64,000 bases of DNA from the NCBI GenBank assembly GCA_028868995.1, contig JAGWTH010000001.1, positions 1-64,000 of the forward strand. The letters are read 5' to 3'. Source of the stretch: Burkholderiales bacterium. Lineage in GTDB: Bacteria; Pseudomonadota; Gammaproteobacteria; Burkholderiales; Burkholderiaceae_C. Below are positions 33,596 through 43,381 of this stretch, piece after piece (the stretch's first letter is position 1; each line of letters begins with the position of its first letter). Position numbers and translations under genes: made by a program. The notes beneath the pieces were generated by a model. It did no database searches, was not told where the DNA came from, and saw nothing but the letters and a program-made list of their open reading frames with translations.

Positions 33596-34119
33596 AAAGA
33601 AGAGGCCTGCTGCTGGCCGCACCCGTCCTGCTGGCGGGTTGCGCCTCCCCCGAGGTGGGTTCGTACCGCGGCGAGCAGCCGCCGCTGGACCTGCGCGCGT
33701 ACTTCGACGGCCGGGTGGACGGCTGGGGCCTGTTCATGGACCGGCAGGGCAAGGTGGTCAAGCGCTTCACCGTCGCCATGGACTGCAGCTGGCGCGGCGA
33801 CGAGGGCGTGCTGGACGAGCACTTCGTGTTCTCCGACGGCACCCGCCAGCAGCGCGTGTGGCACCTGCGCCGCGGCGCCGACGGCCGCTACACGGGGCGC
33901 GCCGGCGACGTGGTCGGCGAGGCGCAGGGCCAGGCCGCCGGCAATGCCTTCCACTGGAACTACACCCTCGCCCTGCCGGTGGACGGCCGGGTCTGGGACG
34001 TGCAGATGGACGACTGGATGTTCCTGGTGGACCGCGACGTGCTGCTCAATCGCACGACCATGAGCAAGTTCGGCCTGCGCCTGGGCGAGGTCATGATCTC
34101 CTTCCGGAGGCCGCGGTGA
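33592..34119 (+). CDS. DUF3833 family lipoprotein
   Basis: A 175-residue protein with a lipoprotein signal (RRGLLLAAPVLLAGC, Cys17) and a compact beta-rich domain of the DUF3833 type: LRAYFDGRVDGWGLFMDRQG, GEAQGQAAGNAFHWNYTLAL and MDDWMFLVDRDVLLNRTTMS. DUF3833 proteins resemble lipocalin-like carriers and recur in LitR- or ChrR-associated clusters. It likely sits in the outer or inner membrane facing the periplasm and may bind the modified lipid. Function is inferred from context. It is coupled at both ends by ATGA and GTGA overlaps. Confidence 0.85.
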   Translation: MKRRGLLLAAPVLLAGCASPEVGSYRGEQPPLDLRAYFDGRVDGWGLFMDRQGKVVKRFTVAMDCSWRGDEGVLDEHFVFSDGTRQQRVWHLRRGADGRYTGRAGDVVGEAQGQAAGNAFHWNYTLALPVDGRVWDVQMDDWMFLVDRDVLLNRTTMSKFGLRLGEVMISFRRPR

Positions 34120-34937
34120 CCGCCGCCCTGTTCTCCCTGCCCACCGCCCGGCGCCCGCGGCACTGGTGGCAGCCGCTCAACCCGCGCCTGGCCGACTGGC
34201 CGCGGCTGCGCGTTTGGATCGTCGGCGCCTCCAGCGGCATCGGCCGCGCCACCGCGCAGGAGCTGCACGCGCGCGGCGCCACCGTGTACGCCAGCGCCCG
34301 CAGCGCGGCGCCGCTGGGCGACCTGGCCCGGGCGCACCCGGGCCTGGTGGCGCTGCCGGCCGATGCCTGCGACGCCGGCCAGCTGCGCGCCGTGGCCCGC
34401 CAGGTCCTGCAGGAAGGTCCGCTGGACCTGGTGATGTACTGCGCCGGCACCTATGCGCCGATGCGCGCGACCGCCTTCGACCTCGAGGTGGCGCGGCACC
34501 ACCAGGACGTGAACTACGTCGGCGCGCTGAACCTGCTCGACGCCGTCCTGCCCGCGATCCTGGGCCGCGGCGGCCACATCAGCCTCGTCTCCAGCGTCGC
34601 CGGCTACCGCGGCCTGCCCGACGCCCTGGCCTACGGCCCCACCAAGGCGGCGCTGATCCAGCTCGCGGAGATCCTGCACCTGGAACTGCGCGACCTGGGC
34701 ATCGGCGTCAGCGTGGTGAATCCGGGCTTCGTCGACACGCCGCTCACCGCGCAGAACCGCTTCCGCATGCCCGCGCTGCAGACGCCGGAGCAGGCGGCGC
34801 AGGCCATCGTGCAGGGCTGGGAACGCGGCGACTTCGAGATCCACTTCCCCCGCCGCTTCACGCTGGCGCTGAAGCTCCTGCGCCTGCTGCCGTTCCGACT
34901 GTACGAGGCGCTGGTCAAGCGCCGCACGGGGCTGTGA
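34116..34937 (+). CDS. Short-chain dehydrogenase/reductase
   Basis: A 273-residue NAD(P)-dependent oxidoreductase of the SDR family. The cofactor motif is VGASSGIGRATAQEL (near residue 37), the structural motif YCAGTYAP, and the catalytic Ser in ISLVSSVAG with Tyr-x-x-x-Lys in AYGPTKAALIQ. The C-terminus has FEIHFPRRFTLALKLL, which is basic and hydrophobic and may touch the membrane. The GTG start at 34116 overlaps the DUF3833 stop. Within the island it likely oxidises or reduces a lipid-derived alcohol or ketone. Confidence 0.9.
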   Translation: MTAALFSLPTARRPRHWWQPLNPRLADWPRLRVWIVGASSGIGRATAQELHARGATVYASARSAAPLGDLARAHPGLVALPADACDAGQLRAVARQVLQEGPLDLVMYCAGTYAPMRATAFDLEVARHHQDVNYVGALNLLDAVLPAILGRGGHISLVSSVAGYRGLPDALAYGPTKAALIQLAEILHLELRDLGIGVSVVNPGFVDTPLTAQNRFRMPALQTPEQAAQAIVQGWERGDFEIHFPRRFTLALKLLRLLPFRLYEALVKRRTGL

Positions 34938-34939
34938 GC

Positions 34940-35374
34940 ATGGACCGCGAGCAGGCCGTCACGCGCATCGTGCAGCTGTTCGAGACGCTGGCGCCGCAGG
35001 ACGTCGCGCGCCTGGGCGAGTTCTACATGCCGGATGCCTGGTTCAAGGACCCGTTCCACGAGGTGCGTGGGCTGGGCGAGGTGCAGCGCATCTTCGCGCA
35101 CATGTTCGAGGCGCTTCAGGCGCCGCGCTTCATCGTGACCGCGCGCATCGTGCAGGGCGACCAGTGCTTCCTGGCGTGGGAATTCCGCTTCGCCTTCCGC
35201 AGCTGGCGGCGCGGCCGGGAGCAGGTGGTGCGCGGTGGCTCGCACCTGGGCCTGGCCGCCGACGGCCGCGTGGCCTGGCATCGCGACTACTGGGACGCCG
35301 CCGAGGAGCTGTACGGCAAGCTGCCGCTGCTGGGCGGCCTGATGCGCTGGCTGGCCCGCCGCGCGGCGGCGTGA
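34940..35374 (+). CDS. NTF2-like (SnoaL-type) protein
   Basis: A 144-residue protein of the NTF2-like fold: DREQAVTRIVQLFETLAP, FYMPDAWFKDPFHEVRGLGE, IFAHMFEAL and HLGLAADGRVAWHRDYWDAA. Such small cone-shaped proteins bind hydrophobic ligands or act as isomerases/cyclases. It is the last gene of the lipid island, 2 bp after the SDR, and ends 15 bp before the converging GST gene. A small-molecule or acyl-chain binding role is inferred. Confidence 0.87.
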   Translation: MDREQAVTRIVQLFETLAPQDVARLGEFYMPDAWFKDPFHEVRGLGEVQRIFAHMFEALQAPRFIVTARIVQGDQCFLAWEFRFAFRSWRRGREQVVRGGSHLGLAADGRVAWHRDYWDAAEELYGKLPLLGGLMRWLARRAAA

Positions 35375-35389
35375 GGGTAGCGCGGCCCG

Positions 35390-37521
<2,132 letters not shown>

Positions 37522-37528
37522 GCCCGCG

Positions 37529-38089
37529 TTGGCCCTCAAGTCCACCGTCTTCAAGGCGCAGCTGGCGGTCGCCGACATCGACCACGGCTACTACGCCGAC
37601 CACGCGCTCACCTTGGCGCGCCATCCCAGCGAGACCGACGAACGCATGATGGTGCGGCTGGCGGCGCTGGCCCTGCACGCCCACGAACTGCAGACCGTCT
37701 GCGGCGGCGACGGCACGCTCGCCTTCGGCAAGGGCCTGTCCGACCCCGAGGAGCCCGACGTGTGGCTGCGCGACTTCACCGGCGCCACGCGCCTGTGGAT
37801 CGAGGTGGGGCAGCCGGACGACGTGGCGCTGACCAAGGCCTGCCGCAAGGCGGAGCAGGTCGCGGTCTACGCCTTCCACCACGCCGCCGAGGTGTGGTGG
37901 CGCGGGATCGGGACCAAGCTCACCCGCCTGGCCAACCTCTCGGTGTGGCGCATCCCCACCGAGGCCTCGCAGGCGCTGGCCGCGCTCGCGCAGCGCTCGA
38001 TGCAGCTGCAGGCGACGATCCAGGAGGGCGTGCTGATGCTCGGGGACGGCGCGCGGCACGTGGACATCGAGCCGGTGCGGTGGAAGTAG
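37529..38089 (+). CDS. yaeQ: YaeQ family protein
   Basis: The 186-residue product (TTG start at 37529, 7 bp after purB) matches YaeQ throughout: ALKSTVFKAQLAVADIDHGY at the start, HPSETDERMMVRLAALALHA, LWIEVGQPDD and AVYAFHHAAEVWW. YaeQ has a restriction-endonuclease-like fold and an ill-defined role; it was linked to suppression of RfaH loss in E. coli. The strong N-terminal agreement supports the TTG start. It converges on the DUF2007 gene 4 bp away. Confidence 0.93.
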   Translation: MALKSTVFKAQLAVADIDHGYYADHALTLARHPSETDERMMVRLAALALHAHELQTVCGGDGTLAFGKGLSDPEEPDVWLRDFTGATRLWIEVGQPDDVALTKACRKAEQVAVYAFHHAAEVWWRGIGTKLTRLANLSVWRIPTEASQALAALAQRSMQLQATIQEGVLMLGDGARHVDIEPVRWK

Positions 38090-38093
38090 CCGC

Positions 38094-38393
38094 TCAGGGC
38101 ATTGCCCGCCCGCAGTTCCAGCACGACTCGAAGCCGCCCTCCACCAGTTCCCCGCAGGCGCAGCGCCAGCGGCGCTGCGGCAGGTTGGCCAGCTGGTCCA
38201 GCAGCTTGCGCGCCTCGCCGAGCTGTTCGTCGTGCGTGATCCAGATCTCCGGCAGGCACTGGTCGGGCGGGATCTCGCCGGCCACGCCGCTGAGGAACTG
38301 ACGCTGCACGCTGGCGGCGATGCCGCCCTGGCGCAGCAGGTCCGCCCAGAGCGCGGCGATCGCGATGTTGGGGGCCCGCCGCAGCCGCCGCAC
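38094..38393 (-). CDS. DUF2007-type small protein with C-terminal zinc ribbon
   Basis: I read a 99-residue protein from the GTG at 38393, which lies 2 bp after the upstream stop. The N-terminal part (RRAPNIAIAALWADLLRQGG, then LPEIWITHDEQLGEARKLL) resembles the DUF2007 putative signal-transducing domain. The end carries two Cys pairs, CACGELVEGGFESCWNCGR, like a short zinc ribbon. A longer frame upstream overlaps the DUF1289 gene and is not coding-like. Function is unknown; domain recognition is moderate. Confidence 0.7.
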   Translation of the reverse strand: MRRLRRAPNIAIAALWADLLRQGGIAASVQRQFLSGVAGEIPPDQCLPEIWITHDEQLGEARKLLDQLANLPQRRWRCACGELVEGGFESCWNCGRAMP

Positions 38394-38395
38394 GG

Positions 38396-38824
38396 TCAGG
38401 GGCCTTCCGTGCCCGCCGCGGCCCCGGCCGCACGCTCGGCGTAGCGGTTGAAGCGCCAGGCGTCGCCCAGCAGGGTGATGCGGCGCCAGACCTGGCGTTT
38501 CTGCGCCGGGCTCATCTCCGTCCAGCGCTGCACTTCCTCGAAGCTGCGCCCGCAGCCCTTGCACTCGGCGTCGCCCTGGCTGGTGGAGCAGATGGCGATG
38601 CAGGGCGTGTCCGGCTGGCTGTCGTACCAGGCCTTCCAGGCCGCATAGGCCCGGGGCGGGAAGCCGCGCTCCTCGGCCTCGTCCTCGCGGTGGAACACCA
38701 TGAGCGCGTAGACCTCGGCCAGGGCGCGCAACTCGGGCGCCAGCGTCACCCCGTCGGGCGAGGGCCGGCGTTCGCGCCAGTAGTTGATGGCGGCTTCGAT
38801 GTCGGTGATGTGGATGCCGGCCAT
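38396..38824 (-). CDS. DUF3717/DUF1289 fusion protein
   Basis: The 142-residue protein joins two small domains. The N-terminal half (HITDIEAAINYWRERRPSPD) is of the DUF3717 type. The C-terminal half has the four-cysteine DUF1289 pattern TPCIAICSTSQGDAECKGCG followed by RSFEEVQRWTEMSPAQKR, an Fe-S or zinc-binding-like motif often found in short YdhL-like proteins. It is co-oriented with the DUF2007 gene (2-bp gap) and divergent from the riboswitch-controlled TerC gene. Biological role unknown. Confidence 0.85.
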   Translation of the reverse strand: MAGIHITDIEAAINYWRERRPSPDGVTLAPELRALAEVYALMVFHREDEAEERGFPPRAYAAWKAWYDSQPDTPCIAICSTSQGDAECKGCGRSFEEVQRWTEMSPAQKRQVWRRITLLGDAWRFNRYAERAAGAAAGTEGP

Positions 38825-38905
38825 GGCGGGAACGGGACGGGGGAAAGCGGGCGGACGGCGATGATAGCCCCGGCCTCCCCGGACGGCTGCGACTTGTGTT
38901 TTAAT

Positions 38906-39036
38906 CCGGTCGAGCGAAGGGGAGTAGCTCCCTCTGGCGGTGCGTCGTCAATACGAAGCGCGAGCTTCCGGCGCACCGGGCGGCGGCCGGCATGGCCTCG
39001 CCGAGCAAGACCTTCGACCGGACCCGGGCGGTCCGG
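38906..39036 (+). promoter_or_regulatory. yybP-ykoY (manganese) riboswitch with switching hairpin
   Basis: The region upstream of the TerC-type gene contains the aptamer hallmark GAAGGGGAGTAGCTCC (38916-38931) and, about 85 nt later, AAGACCTTCGACC (39008-39020). The outer helix P1 is a perfect 8-bp pair, CCGGTCGA (38906-38913) with TCGACCGG (39014-39021). A second hairpin, CCGGACC (39018-39024) with GGTCCGG (39030-39036), shares bases with the P1 3' strand, so the two are mutually exclusive. This is the layout of an on/off switch. The class binds Mn2+ and often controls TerC/YkoY or YybP exporters. There is no T-run after the second hairpin, so Rho or translation may do the output. A TGtTTTAAT extended -10 (38897-38905) abuts P1, which would shorten P1 if used. 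Confidence 0.88.
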
Positions 39037-39117
39037 ATCGAAGCTTCCCTCGCGGCCCCCGCAGCTCCGATCCGTCCCACCGGGCACTCCCCTGAGCCCG
39101 ACCTGGAGCGCGTACGC

Positions 39118-39798
39118 ATGGAATTCCTCTCCGCCGCCTGGTGGTCCGCCCTGCTGGCCATCATCCTCATCGACCTGGTGCTCGCCGGCGACAACGCGAT
39201 CGTGATCGCCCTGGCCGCCCGCAACCTGCCGCAGCAGCTGCAGAAGAAGGCCATCTTCTGGGGCACCGTGGGCGCGATCGCCGTGCGCACGCTCATGACG
39301 GTCGGCGTGGTCTGGCTGCTGAAGATTCCGGGCCTGATGGCCGTCGGCGGCCTGGGCCTGCTGTGGATCGCCTACCGGCTGCTCGCCGAGGACGGCGACG
39401 GGGAGGACCACGGGCCGGCGGCCACCACCTTCTGGGGCGCGATGCGCACCATCGTGATCGCCGACGCGCTGATGGGCGTGGACAACGTGCTGGGCGTGGC
39501 CGGCGCCGCCCACGGGGCGATGGACCTGGTGGTGATCGGCCTGCTGGTGAGCGTGCCCATCGTGGTGTTCGGCAGCAAGGTGGTGCTGCGCCTGGTGGAG
39601 CGCTTCCCGGTGATCATCCACCTGGGGGCCGCCGTGCTGGCCTTCACCGCCGCCAAGATGATCGTCGGCGAGCCGCTGCTCGATCCGGTGTTCGACCCGC
39701 ATGCAATTGCACGCTGGAGCACGTATGCTGTGTGTATCGCCGGCGTGCTCGCCGCCGGCTGGATGGCCACCCGCGGGCGCCGGCCCGACGCCCGCTGA
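39118..39798 (+). CDS. TerC family membrane protein (YjbE/YkoY-like metal exporter)
   Basis: A 226-residue integral membrane protein of the TerC family with about seven helices. The two conserved Asp-bearing helices are present: LVLAGDNAIVIALAARNL (near residues 21-38) and DALMGVDNVLGVAGAAHG. Family members export Mn2+ or help load metals onto exported proteins, and they are typical targets of the yybP-ykoY riboswitch found just upstream. The ATG at 39118 is selected because the membrane domain starts right there (EFLSAAWWSALLAIILIDLV); upstream frame codes within the riboswitch. Regulation by manganese is the strong inference. Confidence 0.92.
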   Translation: MEFLSAAWWSALLAIILIDLVLAGDNAIVIALAARNLPQQLQKKAIFWGTVGAIAVRTLMTVGVVWLLKIPGLMAVGGLGLLWIAYRLLAEDGDGEDHGPAATTFWGAMRTIVIADALMGVDNVLGVAGAAHGAMDLVVIGLLVSVPIVVFGSKVVLRLVERFPVIIHLGAAVLAFTAAKMIVGEPLLDPVFDPHAIARWSTYAVCIAGVLAAGWMATRGRRPDAR

Positions 39799-39816
39799 GA
39801 AGCACCTGGAGGAACC

Positions 39817-40227
39817 ATGGACAAGGTGATCGTGTATCTGGACGACCCGGGTTACGCCCGGCAGTGCATGCCCCGCGCCGAGGCAGGACCGACGCACTGG
39901 GTGCTGGTGGCGTGCGCGCCGCGCATGACCCATCGCATCAGCAAGTGGGTGAGCCACTCCGCACGGGAGAACTGGCGCACGAAGTGGGCCGACAAGCTGT
40001 TCGGACAGGTGGTGCCCCACCTGCAGGCCCGCGGCGACACCGTCACGCCGGTGCTGGCGCGCGGCCCGCTGCCCGAACTCACGCGCTCGCTGATGGCCGA
40101 ACACGGCACGGCCCGCGTGCTGGACGTGCGCCGGCCCAAGCAGGACCAGCCGGGCGCGGGCGGCCGCTGGGCGCCCGGCGCGATCATGGGCCTGGGCGCC
40201 CTGCTGTTCCTCAGCCTCGACTTCTGA
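39817..40227 (+). CDS. Conserved hypothetical protein with C-terminal membrane segment
   Basis: I do not recognise a named domain. The 136-residue protein has a compact alpha/beta N-terminal part (MDKVIVYLDDPGYARQ, then THWVLVACAPRMTHRISKW) resembling a nucleotide-binding/USP-like fold, a basic Trp-rich stretch WVSHSARENWRTKW, and ends in GAIMGLGALLFLSLDF, a short hydrophobic segment that could touch the membrane. It starts 18 bp after the TerC gene on the same strand with GGAGG close to the ATG, so it may share the manganese-dependent transcript. Confidence 0.72.
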   Translation: MDKVIVYLDDPGYARQCMPRAEAGPTHWVLVACAPRMTHRISKWVSHSARENWRTKWADKLFGQVVPHLQARGDTVTPVLARGPLPELTRSLMAEHGTARVLDVRRPKQDQPGAGGRWAPGAIMGLGALLFLSLDF

Positions 40228-40267
40228 GCCCGCGCCGTGGCGGCTGGGGGTGCTATGCTCCCCGCCC

Positions 40268-40624
40268 ATGGTCAAGCTGATCGCGAAATGGCTGCTGAGC
40301 GCCTCCGCGCTGCTGTTCGTGGCCTATGTCTACAGCGGCGTGCAGGTGCACGGCTTCGGCGCCGCCATGGCGGCGGCCCTGGTGATCGGGCTGCTGAACG
40401 CGGTACTGCGTCCCGTGCTGGTGATCCTCACCCTGCCGGTCACGCTGCTGACCCTGGGCCTGTTCCTGTTCGTGATCAACGCCCTGATGTTCTGGGCCGC
40501 CTCCGGCCTGCTGGAAGGCTTCGCGGTGCGCGGCTTCGGGGCCGCGCTGATCGGCTCCGTGCTCTACTCGATCGTGAGCATGGTGATCGACTCAGCGCTT
40601 GAGCGTCTCTTCGCGAACAAGTGA
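40268..40624 (+). CDS. Phage holin family 4 (superfamily IV) small membrane protein
   Basis: A 118-residue membrane protein with four hydrophobic segments and the conserved sequence VIGLLNAVLRPVLVILTLPV followed by TLLTLGLFLFVINALMFWAA. This is the phage_holin_4_2/YvlD-like family of chromosomal membrane proteins. Despite the name there is no phage context here. The start is the ATG at 40268 (VKLIAKWLLSAS). Its 3' end overlaps the convergent M48 protease gene by 33 bp. Confidence 0.9.
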   Translation: MVKLIAKWLLSASALLFVAYVYSGVQVHGFGAAMAAALVIGLLNAVLRPVLVILTLPVTLLTLGLFLFVINALMFWAASGLLEGFAVRGFGAALIGSVLYSIVSMVIDSALERLFANK

Positions 40625-42097
40625 CTGCATCGCGCGGGCGCGCGCGTCGATGATGGACGCCTCGATGTAGTCGTTGCCCGCCCTCCCGCGCCGGGCCAGG
40701 TCCTGGCCCGCCCGGAAGCGCTCCAGCGCCCCTTCGTAGTCCAGTTGCGCCGCATGCGCCTCCCCCTCCGCGCGCAGTCCGCGCAGGGGCTGCCCGTCGG
40801 CCCGCCAGGCCGAGGCCAGCAGCTGCCAGGCCGTGGCATCGCGCGGATGCCCGGCGACCCAGGTCCGCAGGCGCTCGGCGGCGTCCGCCGCATGGCCCGT
40901 GTGGACCTGCGCCTCGGAGACCAGCAGCAGCTCGGGCCGCTGCTGGCTGGTGGCATCCACCAGCTGCAGCACGCGCGGCCAGTCCTGCTGCCCCGCGGCG
41001 ATCTCGGCGGCCAGCAGCCCCGCGAGCCGCTGCGCCGGCGCATCGCCGGCGGCCACCTGCTCCAGGGCGGCGAGGAGCTGCCGGGTCGCCGCCGCGTCAC
41101 GCAGGCGTGCGGCCGCGAGCGCCCCGGCATAGAGAACTCCGGCCTGCCGGGCGCGCGGCTGGGAGGCGAGGTTGCTCGACTGCGCCTCGGCCACCAGCGC
41201 CCGCAGCGAGTCGACTCCGGGGTTGGAGATCACCCTGGCCCGGGCGGCGATCATCGCGTAGCGCAGCGTGGCCGGGATCGGCGTGTGCGGCAGCAGCTGC
41301 TGCCGCGCCTGCATGTCGGCCATGCGCTCGGTGGTCATCGGGTGCGTGCGCAGGTAGGGGTAGGCGCCGTCGTCGTTCAGCCGCGAGGCCTGCTCCAGCT
41401 TGTCGAACATGGTGACGAAGCCCTGCGGCCGGAAGCCGGCCTTGGTCATCACCGCGTAGCCGATGCGGTCGGCCTCGCGCTCCATGTCGCGCGAGTAGGC
41501 CAGCTGCTGCTGCATCGCCAGGCCCTGGCTGCCGGTGATGATGGCACCAGCCGCCTGCGGATTGCGGGTGCCGGCCATGATGCCCAGGAGCAGCGCCGCC
41601 AGCATCAGGGGGGTCTGCTGGCTCTGCTGGGTGACCTTGCGCGCGATGTGCCGCTGGGTCACGTGGCTCAGTTCGTGCGCCAGCACAGAGGCGAGTTCGT
41701 CGCGGTTCGCGGTGACCGCGATCAGGCCGCAGTTCAGCCCGAGCCAGCCCCCCGGCAGGGCGAAGGCGTTGACCGTGCGGTCCTTGCCCAGCAGCACGGT
41801 CCAGGCGAAACGCTCGTCGATGTCCGGGGTCAGCTCGCCGAGGGCGCGCGAGGCGTTCAGCAGGGCCTCCCAGATGCCCTGCACGTACTCCACGAGCACC
41901 GGGTCATCGATGTAGTCGGGGTCGCGATAGAGGTCGCGGGCGATGCGCTCGCCGATGCGGCGCTCGTCGCCGATGCTCAGCTCGTTGGGATCCCCCAGCT
42001 GCGGCAGCTGGGCCCGCACCGGCGCCGCCACCAGGGTCAGCGTCAGCGACAGGGACGCGGCCACCGCGGCGCGGCGGCGGGACAGGGCGAAGAACAT
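40592..42097 (-). CDS. BepA-like M48 periplasmic metalloprotease with TPR tail
   Basis: The 501-residue protein has a signal peptide (AAVAASLSLTLTLVAAPVRA, cleaved near residue 29), an M48 peptidase domain with HELSH (His141, Glu142, His145) and the third ligand in YSRDMEREADRIG, then about 200 residues of TPR-like helices (AAERLRTWVAGHPRDATAWQ). This matches BepA/YfgC, a periplasmic protease and chaperone of outer-membrane protein and LptD assembly. The start ATG at 42097 shares one base with the stop of the upstream tfpX-like gene (TGATG). C-terminal overlap with the holin-like gene is convergent. Confidence 0.9.
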   Translation of the reverse strand: MFFALSRRRAAVAASLSLTLTLVAAPVRAQLPQLGDPNELSIGDERRIGERIARDLYRDPDYIDDPVLVEYVQGIWEALLNASRALGELTPDIDERFAWTVLLGKDRTVNAFALPGGWLGLNCGLIAVTANRDELASVLAHELSHVTQRHIARKVTQQSQQTPLMLAALLLGIMAGTRNPQAAGAIITGSQGLAMQQQLAYSRDMEREADRIGYAVMTKAGFRPQGFVTMFDKLEQASRLNDDGAYPYLRTHPMTTERMADMQARQQLLPHTPIPATLRYAMIAARARVISNPGVDSLRALVAEAQSSNLASQPRARQAGVLYAGALAAARLRDAAATRQLLAALEQVAAGDAPAQRLAGLLAAEIAAGQQDWPRVLQLVDATSQQRPELLLVSEAQVHTGHAADAAERLRTWVAGHPRDATAWQLLASAWRADGQPLRGLRAEGEAHAAQLDYEGALERFRAGQDLARRGRAGNDYIEASIIDARARAMQSLVREETLKR

Positions 42098-42894
42098 CAG
42101 AAGGAGTCCAGCGGAAGGTATCCGATCGGGTCGGCGGTGCCGGCGTCCAGCAGCACGGTCCAGGCCCTGGCCGAGCGCGCCACCAGGGGCAAGTATGCCG
42201 CGTGGGCGGCGTCGTGCCCGGTGCGGCGCAGCACGGCCTCGATCTCGGCGGCACGCTGCGGGAACCTCTGCTCCAGCTGGATGATGGGCCGGGCCGCCTT
42301 GAGCACCTCGCCACGTGCGACCCCGTAGGGCTCCCAGAGTTCCGTGCGGGCCGCCAGCGGCAGGCCGTTGAGCGCGGCCATCGTGAAATCGGACTCCTCC
42401 CGGGCATTGCGGAAGGGGCGCAAGGCGATGACCGTGGGCCCGCCCGGCGGCGCGAGCTGCATGCCGGCGGGCACCCTGGACGCCAGCTCGGGGGGGATGT
42501 CGACCTGGTGCACGACCCGGAACCGGTCGTACTCGAACACCATGTGGACGGGACGCGCGAGGTGGACGGTCCACAGGCCGTAGGCCAGGCCGGCGAGCTG
42601 GACGAGCACGATGACGACGAGGTCGCGCTTGAGCAGGTCTAGGCCCTTGCCAGGATTGAACACCGCGAAGGTCAGCAGCGGGCCGAGCACGATGTCCACC
42701 GACACCACCAGCTGGAACAGCTCGCGGCCGCCGGAGATCTCGCGGTAGGGATAGGGGTACCAGAGCTCGAACACCAGCAGGGCCGTGAGCACCGCCACCA
42801 GCACGCTGAGCACCAGGTGGATGGACGCGGCCCGCAGGCGGGCGCGCCCGTCGAAGGTCGTATGATGCCCCGAAGGCAAGGATTCCTGCTGCAT
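42097..42894 (-). CDS. TfpX/TfpZ family type IV pilin accessory protein
   Basis: The 265-residue membrane protein has helices at about residues 27-46 ([20 protein letters not shown]), 60-80 ([20 protein letters not shown]) and 86-105. The block [20 protein letters not shown] with [15 protein letters not shown] is the TfpX/TfpZ signature. Members assist pilin assembly or glycosylation and usually sit beside pilin and a PglL-like enzyme. Here the partner oligosaccharyltransferase is on the far side of moaC. The ATG at 42894 overlaps the moaC start (CATG, 42892-42895); a TTG at 42879 is an alternative. No pilin gene is visible within the window. Confidence 0.82.
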   Translation of the reverse strand: MQQESLPSGHHTTFDGRARLRAASIHLVLSVLVAVLTALLVFELWYPYPYREISGGRELFQLVVSVDIVLGPLLTFAVFNPGKGLDLLKRDLVVIVLVQLAGLAYGLWTVHLARPVHMVFEYDRFRVVHQVDIPPELASRVPAGMQLAPPGGPTVIALRPFRNAREESDFTMAALNGLPLAARTELWEPYGVARGEVLKAARPIIQLEQRFPQRAAEIEAVLRRTGHDAAHAAYLPLVARSARAWTVLLDAGTADPIGYLPLDSF

Positions 42895-43381
42895 GAACGG
42901 ACTCACCCATTTCGACGCCGAAGGACAGGCCCACATGGTGGATGTCGCCGCCAAGGCGTCCACCCGCCGGGTGGCGATCGCCGAGGGCCGGATCGAGATG
43001 CTACCGGCGACCTTCGCCCTGATCCAGAGCGGCAATGCAAAGAAGGGTGACGTCCTGGGCGTGGCGCGCATCGCCGGCATCCAGGGGGCCAAGAAGACCA
43101 GCGAGCTGATCCCGCTGTGCCATCCGATCGCGCTGACGCGGGTCGCGATCGAATTCGAGCTGCAGCCGGCCGAGGGGAGCCGTCCCCCGGCGGTGGTCTG
43201 CCGGGCGACCGCCGAGACCGTGGGGCCGACGGGCGTGGAGATGGAAGCACTCACCGCGGTCAACGTCACCCTGCTCACGGTCTACGACATGTGCAAGGCA
43301 GTGGACCGCGGCATGACGATCACCGGCGTGCACCTGCTGGAAAAGCACGGGGGGAAGTCGGGGAGCTACGTCGCTCCCTAG
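42893..43381 (+). CDS. moaC: Cyclic pyranopterin monophosphate synthase MoaC
   Basis: MoaC makes cyclic pyranopterin monophosphate in the first stage of molybdenum cofactor synthesis. The 162-residue protein has the normal start [20 protein letters not shown], the [13 protein letters not shown] block with the conserved His, and the C-terminal active-site run [20 protein letters not shown]. The plus-strand start is supported by this N-terminus and by AAGGA upstream. Its stop overlaps the convergent pglL stop (CTAG, 43378-43381). No other mo genes are next to it. Confidence 0.97.
   Translation: MNGLTHFDAEGQAHMVDVAAKASTRRVAIAEGRIEMLPATFALIQSGNAKKGDVLGVARIAGIQGAKKTSELIPLCHPIALTRVAIEFELQPAEGSRPPAVVCRATAETVGPTGVEMEALTAVNVTLLTVYDMCKAVDRGMTITGVHLLEKHGGKSGSYVAP

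Noticed and set aside
40268-40624. Prophage indicated by a holin-family gene
   Set aside because: The family is widespread as a chromosomal membrane protein and no other phage gene is near.
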